Source of the DNA: Rhodocyclaceae bacterium UBA1310
GTDB lineage: Bacteria > Pseudomonadota > Gammaproteobacteria > Burkholderiales > Rhodocyclaceae
Assembly: GCA_002307175.1 (NCBI GenBank)
Contig: DBTS01000073.1
Location: 479 to 10,758, forward strand
DNA length: 10,280 nucleotides
Reading direction: 5' to 3'
Each line of letters begins with the position of its first letter. Position 1 is the first letter of the stretch. The notes under the pieces are model-generated. The model was not told where the DNA came from, did no database searches, and saw nothing but the letters and a program-made list of their open reading frames with translations. The position numbers were made by a program, and so were the translations under genes. Below, piece after piece: positions 6,185 through 10,280 of the stretch.

Positions 6185-6436
6185 ATGGTTGTTATCCGTC
6201 TTTCTCGTGGTGGTGCCAAAGGGCGCCCGTTCTTCAACATCGTTGCCGCTGACAAGCGCAATCGTCGCGATGGCCGTTTCATTGAACGCGTCGGGTTCTA
6301 CAACCCGGTTGCTGCTGGCAATGAAAAGAGCCTGTCGGTTAACGTCGAACGCCTGTCCTACTGGCAGCAGCAGGGTGCCCAGCTGTCCCCGACGGTTGCC
6401 CGTCTGGTCAAGCAGCACGCCAAGGCTGCAGTCTGA
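6185..6436 (+). CDS. rpsP: 30S ribosomal protein S16
   Basis: This 83-residue protein binds 16S rRNA in the body of the small subunit and helps early 30S assembly. The full S16 pattern is present: MVVIRLSRGGAKGRPFFNIV at the N-terminus, ADKRNRRDGRFIERVGFYNP (22-41), then a C-terminal helical part with LSVNVERLSYWQQQGAQLS and VARLVKQ. The length is normal. The ATG at 6185 is preceded by GGGA (6173-6176) at a spacing of eight bases. It is the first gene of the classical rpsP-rimM-trmD-rplS operon, with a strong promoter just upstream, and is separated from rimM by 14 bases. Confidence 0.98.
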   Translation: MVVIRLSRGGAKGRPFFNIVAADKRNRRDGRFIERVGFYNPVAAGNEKSLSVNVERLSYWQQQGAQLSPTVARLVKQHAKAAV

Positions 6437-6450
6437 ACATCAGTACCGGC

Positions 6451-6966
6451 GTGACCATGGTGGTTCTGGGGCGCATTGTGGCCCCATATGGTCTTAATGG
6501 CGGACTGAAAATTCAGCCTTATGGGGATGATCCGCTGGCGTGGCGCAAGATGCCGCAATGGTGGCTGGGCAAAAACCCGGATTCCCAGCAGGCTGGTGAT
6601 TGGCAGGCTTTTGGTCTGCAGAGTCTGCGTGCTCAAGGCAAGGGGCTTGTTGTTGCCCTTGAGGGAGTGGCAGATCGTACTGCGGCTGAAGCGATTGATG
6701 GCTGGTTTGTTGCTGCGCCTCGCGAAGCACTTCCTGCCCCTGCCAAGGACGAATACTACTGGGCTGACCTGGTCGGTCTGGCAGTGATCGGCAATGCCGA
6801 GGTTGCACTCGGCAAGGTGCGCGGCCTGCTTGATACAGGTGTGCATGCTGTGCTGGATGTGGTGGATGGCGAAACCGAACGGTTGATTCCGTTTGTGGGC
6901 GTCTACATCAAGGATGTGGATCTTGCTGCGGGCGAAATCCGGGTCGATTGGGAAGCTGACTGGTGA
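6451..6966 (+). CDS. rimM: Ribosome maturation factor RimM
   Basis: This 171-residue protein acts in maturation of the 30S 3' domain, binding S19. The N-terminal beta-barrel begins VVLGRIVAPYGLNGGLKIQPYGDD (4-27). The C-terminal PRC-barrel begins at the conserved EYYWADLVGL (101-110), with LGKVRGLLDTG (120-130) and the terminal IPFV...VDLAAGEIRVDW (146-167). The start is uncertain: GTG at 6451 and an in-frame ATG at 6457 are both possible, and neither has a clear ribosome-binding site; ATG 6457 gives 169 residues. Weak initiation here agrees with the known low yield of RimM and TrmD relative to S16 and L19 in E. coli, so translational dampening is plausible. Its TGA (6964-6966) overlaps the trmD start. 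Confidence 0.95.
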   Translation: MTMVVLGRIVAPYGLNGGLKIQPYGDDPLAWRKMPQWWLGKNPDSQQAGDWQAFGLQSLRAQGKGLVVALEGVADRTAAEAIDGWFVAAPREALPAPAKDEYYWADLVGLAVIGNAEVALGKVRGLLDTGVHAVLDVVDGETERLIPFVGVYIKDVDLAAGEIRVDWEADW

Positions 6967-7757
6967 GTGAACAGGCAGCGCTACCGCGTCGTTTCGATGT
7001 GGTAACGATCTTTCCGGAAATGTTTTCTGCCTTGCGGGAGTACGGCATTTCGCGACGTGCTGTCGAGCGCAAGCTGTGGCAGCTGCAATGCTGGAATCCG
7101 CGGGATTTCACGTCAGACCTGCATCGTACCGTCGATGATCGCCCCTATGGCGGCGGTCCCGGCATGGTAATGCTGGCCGAGCCGCTGACGCAGACGCTTG
7201 CGGCAGCCAAAGCAGCGCAGCAGGCGCAAAACGGTCAGGCGGGCAGGGTGATCTACCTGTCACCGCAGGGCAAGCCTCTGAATCATGCAACTGTGGTCAG
7301 GCTTGCTGCTGAACCTGGGCTGATTCTGTTGTGCGGCCGTTATGAAGGCATTGATCAGAGGTTGATTGATGCTGCAGTGGATGAAGAAGTATCCGTCGGG
7401 GATTTTGTTGTCTCTGGCGGCGAGTTGCCGGCAATGCTGTTGATGGATGCCATCATCCGGTTGTTGCCAGGGGCTTTGAATGATGCCGACTCTGCCCAGG
7501 AAGATTCTTTCGTGGCTGGTCTGCTCGATTGCCCGCATTACACCCGCCCGGAAGAATTTCGTGGCGAGCGTGTTCCCGCTGTGTTGATGTCGGGCAATCA
7601 TGCCGATATCCGCCGTTGGCGCCTCAAACAGGCGCTGGGGCAGACTTGGCGGAAACGCCCGGATTTGTTGTCCCGTCTGGCGCTTGGACGGGAAGAGAAT
7701 TCCCTGCTTGAGGAGTTCAAGCGGGAAACAGCCCTCACAGAAGACCGTGAGGCATAA
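6963..7757 (+). CDS. trmD: tRNA (guanine-N1)-methyltransferase TrmD
   Basis: This 264-residue SPOUT-class homodimer uses S-adenosylmethionine to make m1G37 next to the anticodon, which prevents +1 frameshifting. Visible motifs: FDVVTIFPEMF (11-21), TVDDRPYGGGPGMVM (56-70), YLSPQGKPL (98-106), LLCGRYEGIDQR (122-133) from the knotted cofactor site, and VSVGDFVVSGGELPAM (143-158). By alignment with E. coli, catalytic R154 and D169 correspond to R166 and D181 (ED-SF) here, both present, and LLDCPHYTRPEEF (187-199) follows. The start is GTG at 6963, overlapping the rimM stop as GTGA, with GGGA (6950-6953) nine bases upstream; this indicates translational coupling. The length is normal. Confidence 0.97.
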   Translation: MSEQAALPRRFDVVTIFPEMFSALREYGISRRAVERKLWQLQCWNPRDFTSDLHRTVDDRPYGGGPGMVMLAEPLTQTLAAAKAAQQAQNGQAGRVIYLSPQGKPLNHATVVRLAAEPGLILLCGRYEGIDQRLIDAAVDEEVSVGDFVVSGGELPAMLLMDAIIRLLPGALNDADSAQEDSFVAGLLDCPHYTRPEEFRGERVPAVLMSGNHADIRRWRLKQALGQTWRKRPDLLSRLALGREENSLLEEFKRETALTEDREA

Positions 7758-7769
7758 GAAGGCACGTAT

Positions 7770-7823
7770 CAGGTGGCGACCTGCTCTGCGTGAACGGTCT
7801 GGAACGACAGGCCTGTGTTTTTT
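7770..7823 (+). promoter_or_regulatory. Leader structures before rplS, including an attenuator-like hairpin
   Basis: Two hairpins lie in the 83-base trmD-rplS gap. The first is CAGGT-GGCG-ACCTG (7770-7783), with CACG (7763-7766) and CGTG (7789-7792) able to extend it. The second is GGTCTG (7796-7801), loop GAACGA, CAGGCC (7808-7813; one G-U pair), followed by TGTG and six T (7818-7823), which is the form of a weak intrinsic terminator. It sits 17 bases before the rplS start, so it could act as an attenuator or an L19 autoregulatory leader, or mark an RNA 3' end. Function is inferred. Confidence 0.4.
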
Positions 7824-7840
7824 GATGATTGGAGATACGC

Positions 7841-8206
7841 ATGAATCTGATTCAACAACTCGAGCAGGAAGAAATTGCCCGCCTCGCCAAGACCATCCCT
7901 GAATTCGCTCCTGGCGATACCGTGATCGTTCAGGTCAAGGTCAAGGAAGGTAACCGTGAGCGTCTGCAGGCTTACGAAGGCGTCGTGATTGCCAAGCGCA
8001 ATCGCGGTCTGAACTCTTCCTTCATCGTTCGCAAGATTTCTTCCGGTGAAGGCGTGGAACGTACGTTCCAGACCTACTCCCCGCTGGTTGCCGCCATTGA
8101 GCTGAAGCGCCGTGGCGCTGTCCGCCGGGCCAAGCTGTACTACCTGCGTGAGCGTTCGGGCAAGTCCGCACGTATCCGCGAAAAGCTGGCACCCCGCAAG
8201 GCCTGA
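7841..8206 (+). CDS. rplS: 50S ribosomal protein L19
   Basis: This 121-residue protein of the large subunit lies at the 30S-50S interface. Family features are clear: MNLIQQLEQEE at the start, IPEFAPGDTVIVQVKVKEGN (19-38), RERLQAYEGVVIAKRNRGLN (39-58), SSFIVRKISSGEGVERTFQ (59-77), then SPLVAAIELKRRGAVRRAKL and YYLRERSGKSARI. The open frame begins at TTG 7829, but ATG 7841 is the start: it gives the family N-terminus and has GGAG (7831-7834) at six bases. It closes the operon and is followed by a strong terminator. An attenuator-like hairpin lies between trmD and this gene. Confidence 0.98.
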   Translation: MNLIQQLEQEEIARLAKTIPEFAPGDTVIVQVKVKEGNRERLQAYEGVVIAKRNRGLNSSFIVRKISSGEGVERTFQTYSPLVAAIELKRRGAVRRAKLYYLRERSGKSARIREKLAPRKA

Positions 8207-8224
8207 TCAGGTACTTGCCGGTAA

Positions 8225-8253
8225 GCAAACGCCCCGCTCAGCGGGGCGTTTGC
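8225..8253. terminator. Strong terminator of the rpsP-rplS operon
   Basis: GCAAACGCCCCGC (8225-8237), loop TCA, GCGGGGCGTTTGC (8241-8253): a perfect 13-bp stem. The plus-strand U-run is within the stem end (GTTTGC) and then ATTT, so it is modest. The symmetrical A- and T-stretches make bidirectional action possible. It begins 18 bases after the rplS stop. Confidence 0.9.
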
Positions 8254-8414
8254 ATTTGGACAATGCCAAAAGCCGAGCCGATAGAAAGGTTTTTGCTATC
8301 ACAAGCTTACGCAAAAAACTATTGGCGCTGCGGTTCGGTAGTGGCAGTATAGAAACATGGTGCGCCTCGCGCGGGGTGCGTCCCTGATGAAATCCCCCTG
8401 CAGGAGATCAAGTG
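8254..8414 (+). promoter_or_regulatory. erpA upstream region with weak promoter candidates
   Basis: This region separates the operon terminator from erpA. Seen: TATAGA (8348-8353) as a possible -10, with TTGGCG (8322-8327) upstream but at a 20-base spacing, too long for a good promoter; and an imperfect dyad GATAG (8280-8284) / CTATC (8296-8300). I looked for a recognisable IscR site, as E. coli erpA is IscR-controlled, and found none. The A/T-rich stretches at 8281-8320 suggest the promoter region. Confidence 0.3.
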
Positions 8415-8795
8415 ATGAATACTACGACTGAAGAAGCCCTGAATCCGGCAGCCCAGACTGCGGTACCAGAACCCCTGGTGTTTACCGACAGTGCTGCCCA
8501 GAAGGTCAAGGAACTGATTGACGAGGAAGGCAATCCCTCCCTCAAGCTACGTGTCTTCGTCTCTGGTGGCGGCTGCTCCGGCTTCCAGTACGGCTTCACC
8601 TTTGACGAAGAGGTCAATGAAGACGATACCCAGCTCCAGAAAAATGGCGTGACGCTGCTGATCGATTCAATGAGCTACCAGTATCTGGTTGGCGCCGAAA
8701 TTGACTACACCGAAGGCCTAGAAGGTTCCCAGTTCGTGATTCGCAATCCGAACGCGGTGACCACCTGCGGCTGCGGGTCGTCGTTCTCGGTCTGA
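8415..8795 (+). CDS. erpA: Iron-sulfur cluster insertion protein ErpA
   Basis: This 126-residue A-type carrier passes Fe-S clusters to apo-proteins; in E. coli its targets include the isoprenoid enzymes IspG and IspH. The three cluster-binding cysteines are present: C54 in VSGGGCSGFQYGF, and C118 and C120 in TTCGCGSSFSV at the C-terminus. LVFTDSAAQKVKELIDEEGN (21-40), LRVFVSGGGCSG and SYQYLVGAEIDY are the expected A-type core. The N-terminal ~20 residues are an Ala/Thr/Pro-rich variable extension typical of betaproteobacterial ErpA. GTG 8412 is in frame, but ATG 8415 is preferred, with GGAG (8403-8406) at a spacing of eight bases. The DEEVNEDD and LEGSQFVI motifs favour ErpA over IscA. It is monocistronic by context: its own terminator follows. 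Confidence 0.96.
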   Translation: MNTTTEEALNPAAQTAVPEPLVFTDSAAQKVKELIDEEGNPSLKLRVFVSGGGCSGFQYGFTFDEEVNEDDTQLQKNGVTLLIDSMSYQYLVGAEIDYTEGLEGSQFVIRNPNAVTTCGCGSSFSV

Positions 8796-8814
8796 TTTTT
8801 CCGGGATCAATGCC

Positions 8815-8841
8815 AGGCCGCCTGCGGGCGGCTTTGTTTTG
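8815..8841 (+). terminator. Rho-independent terminator of erpA
   Basis: GCCGCC (8817-8822), loop TGCG, GGCGGC (8827-8832), then TTTGTTTTG (8833-8841). A8815-T8834 and G8816-T8833 can extend the stem. It begins about 20 bases after the erpA stop. Five T directly after that stop (8796-8800) add U-richness but belong to no hairpin. Confidence 0.88.
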
Positions 8842-8862
8842 TCCGCATTTCGCGCATTCAAG

Positions 8863-8883
8863 AGACGGCTTTGGAGTCCGTCT
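8863..8883 (+). repeat. Small inverted repeat between erpA and tyrS
   Basis: AGACGG (8863-8868) and CCGTCT (8878-8883) pair around nine bases (CTTTGGAGT), with two T after. It could be a back-up terminator or chance; the U-run is too short for a clear call. Confidence 0.35.
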
Positions 8884-8941
8884 TTGCACAGCGCATGGCG
8901 GCTGGCTGCACAGATTGCGGGAACAGAGCCTGCAGCTGCGC

Positions 8942-8947
8942 TAAAAT
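8942..8947 (+). promoter_or_regulatory. Candidate -10 box for tyrS
   Basis: TAAAAT (five of six to TATAAT) after GCTGCGC. No good -35 lies at 16-18 bases; TTGCGG (8915-8920) is 21 bases away. A start near 8954 would give an ~80-base leader, which holds a repeated CGAAATT (8993-8999 and 9004-9010). No T-box-like leader is visible. Confidence 0.4.
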
Positions 8948-9032
8948 CATCCCCTTTTGGTGTGGTGGCATCGGATCCGGTCTGCTGGATGGCGAAATTT
9001 CCACGAAATTGCTGATGCATACGTGAGGCGAT

Positions 9033-10238
9033 ATGGCTGAAATAAATGAAGCGCTTGAACTGATCAAGCGCGGCTCTGAAGAATTGTTGGTCGAATCCGA
9101 ACTGGTGGAGCGGCTCAAGACGGGTCGTCCGCTGCGTATCAAGCTGGGGATGGACCCAACGGCGCCCGACCTGCATCTGGGCCACACAGTGGTGATCAAC
9201 AAGCTGCGCCACTATCAGGATCTGGGGCACCATATCCTGTTCCTGATTGGCGACTTCACCGGGCAGATTGGCGACCCTACCGGCAAGAACGCCACGCGTC
9301 CGCCGCTCTCCATCGAACAGATTGAAGAAAATGCCAAGACCTATCGTGAGCAGGTCTTCAAGATTCTCGATCCGGAACGCACCGAAATCTGCTTCAACTC
9401 CACCTGGATGAACAAGCTTGGTTCCGCTGGCATGATCAAGCTGGCAGCACAGTACACGGTCGCCCGCATGCTTGAGCGCGACGATTTCTCCAAGCGCTAC
9501 ACCTCGCAGCAGCCGATTGCCGTGCACGAATTCCTCTACCCGCTGGTGCAGGGGTATGACTCCGTGGCCATGCGTGCGGATGTTGAACTTGGTGGTACCG
9601 ACCAGAAGTTCAATCTCCTGGTGGGGCGCGAACTGCAGAAGAATGCCGGGCAGCTGCCGCAGATCATCCAGATGATGCCGCTGCTGGTAGGGCTGGATGG
9701 TGTCAACAAGATGTCCAAGTCGCTTGGCAACTATGTTGGCATCAATGAAGCACCGAAAGAGATCTTCGGCAAGCTGATGTCTATTTCCGACGATCTGATG
9801 TGGCGCTACTACGAGCTGCTGTCCTTCCGCTCCAATACCGAGATCACCGGCTTCAAGCGTGAAGTGGCAGAAGGCCGCAATCCTCGTGATATCAAGGTGC
9901 TGCTGGCGCAGGAGATTGTTGCCCGCTTCCATAGCCAGAAAGATGCCGAAGATGCGCTGGCGGATTTCGAGGCGCGCTTCCAGCGTGGTGCCATTCCTGA
10001 GGATATTCCCGAAGTGACGGTCAAGGTACCGGCAGCCGGCGTCAGTATCGTAAATCTCCTCAAGGCTGCAGCACTTACGGCCAGCAACTCCGAGGCCACG
10101 CGCATGATCGAGCAGGGTGGGGTGCGTGCCGATGGCGCCAAGGTCGAAGACAAGGGCCTGATTCTGAACGCGGGAACGACGGTTGTGCTGCAGGTAGGCA
10201 AGCGCAAGTACGCCCGCGTCAGCCTCGCTGCCGAATAA
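9033..10238 (+). CDS. tyrS: Tyrosyl-tRNA synthetase
   Basis: This 401-residue class I aminoacyl-tRNA synthetase charges tRNA-Tyr in the cytosol as a homodimer. The HIGH-type motif is HLGH (48-51) in GMDPTAPDLHLGHTVV (39-54); the KMSKS loop is exact at 226-230. GDFTGQIGDPTG (73-84), the tyrosine-site stretch YPLVQGYDS (169-177) and ELGGTDQKFNLLVGR (185-199) are intact. A C-terminal S4 RNA-binding domain covers about 337-395 (VSIVNLLKAAALTASNSEA, then GGVRADG). The sequence is of the TyrS subtype with HLGH and KMSKS (TyrZ-like), unlike E. coli TyrS. The ATG at 9033 has TGAGG (9024-9028) at four bases. It stands alone between the erpA terminator and the window end. Confidence 0.97.
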   Translation: MAEINEALELIKRGSEELLVESELVERLKTGRPLRIKLGMDPTAPDLHLGHTVVINKLRHYQDLGHHILFLIGDFTGQIGDPTGKNATRPPLSIEQIEENAKTYREQVFKILDPERTEICFNSTWMNKLGSAGMIKLAAQYTVARMLERDDFSKRYTSQQPIAVHEFLYPLVQGYDSVAMRADVELGGTDQKFNLLVGRELQKNAGQLPQIIQMMPLLVGLDGVNKMSKSLGNYVGINEAPKEIFGKLMSISDDLMWRYYELLSFRSNTEITGFKREVAEGRNPRDIKVLLAQEIVARFHSQKDAEDALADFEARFQRGAIPEDIPEVTVKVPAAGVSIVNLLKAAALTASNSEATRMIEQGGVRADGAKVEDKGLILNAGTTVVLQVGKRKYARVSLAAE

Positions 10239-10280
10239 GAGATTGCGGGCACTTCTGAAATATTTTGGTAAAGGTGTTGA
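10239..10280 (+). other. AT-rich tail after tyrS, window end
   Basis: No terminator hairpin is visible after the tyrS stop. From 10256 the DNA becomes A/T-rich (GAAATATTTTGGTAAAGG) and the window ends in TTGA, which could be the start of a -35 hexamer of a promoter lying beyond. Nothing else can be called. Confidence 0.3.

Noticed and set aside
8718..9932. A 404-codon open frame on the minus strand, antisense to tyrS and part of erpA
   Set aside because: It lies opposite a clear tyrS with all synthetase motifs. Its composition (His/Gln/Leu-rich, no recognisable motif) is what the reverse complement of GC-rich coding DNA gives, and there is no promoter or ribosome site.
1..10280. Mobile elements, prophage, CRISPR, toxin-antitoxin or defence genes
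   Set aside because: No transposase, integrase, regular short repeats, paired small ORFs or change in composition was seen; the region looks like stable core chromosome.

Overview
The window reads as a chromosomal housekeeping segment of a betaproteobacterium. The main reasons are the order ilvC (3' end) - pssA - leuA, which is typical of that class; the Bacillus-type (CDP-alcohol phosphotransferase) PssA in place of the E. coli phospholipase-D type; the close match of ErpA and LeuA to the betaproteobacterial versions as I remember them; and a ~500-residue PilZ-like hypothetical of a type I associate with these bacteria. The DNA looks evenly and moderately GC-rich. I see no insertion sequence, integrase, tRNA, rRNA or CRISPR array. 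Assignment to a genus is not possible from the sequence alone.

Layout. 1-36 is the C-terminal tail of IlvC, followed by a probable terminator. 146-2527 carries pssA (phosphatidylserine synthase) and leuA (2-isopropylmalate synthase), 33 bases apart, closed by a textbook UUCG-loop terminator. Converging on that terminator is a minus-strand DUF2069 membrane protein (2579-2929). It is divergent from a YihY/BrkB-family inner-membrane protein (3029-4258), and a perfect 8+8 dyad sits in the 99-base shared promoter region. A minus-strand 498-residue protein (4320-5816), with an alpha-helical N-terminal part and a degenerate PilZ-like C-terminal part, converges on the YihY gene. A 368-base gene-free region then carries divergent promoters, including a good sigma70 promoter for the ribosomal operon rpsP-rimM-trmD-rplS (6185-8206). 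That operon ends in a 13-bp-stem terminator. erpA (8415-8795, Fe-S carrier) has its own terminator. tyrS (9033-10238, tyrosyl-tRNA synthetase) fills the rest, and 42 AT-rich bases follow.

How it works together. ilvC and leuA belong to branched-chain amino-acid synthesis, with pssA (phospholipid synthesis) lying between them. rpsP, rimM, trmD and rplS make two ribosomal proteins plus a 30S maturation factor and the tRNA m1G37 methyltransferase; rimM and trmD are coupled by a 4-base overlap. erpA delivers Fe-S clusters and tyrS charges tRNA-Tyr. These genes are ordinary and intact, with all key catalytic residues present. The least understood items are the PilZ-like protein, the DUF2069 protein and several non-coding structures: the dyad at 2971-2993, a dyad inside the rpsP promoter, an attenuator-like hairpin before rplS, and a hairpin before pssA. 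I found no convincing sign of a wholly new multi-gene system.
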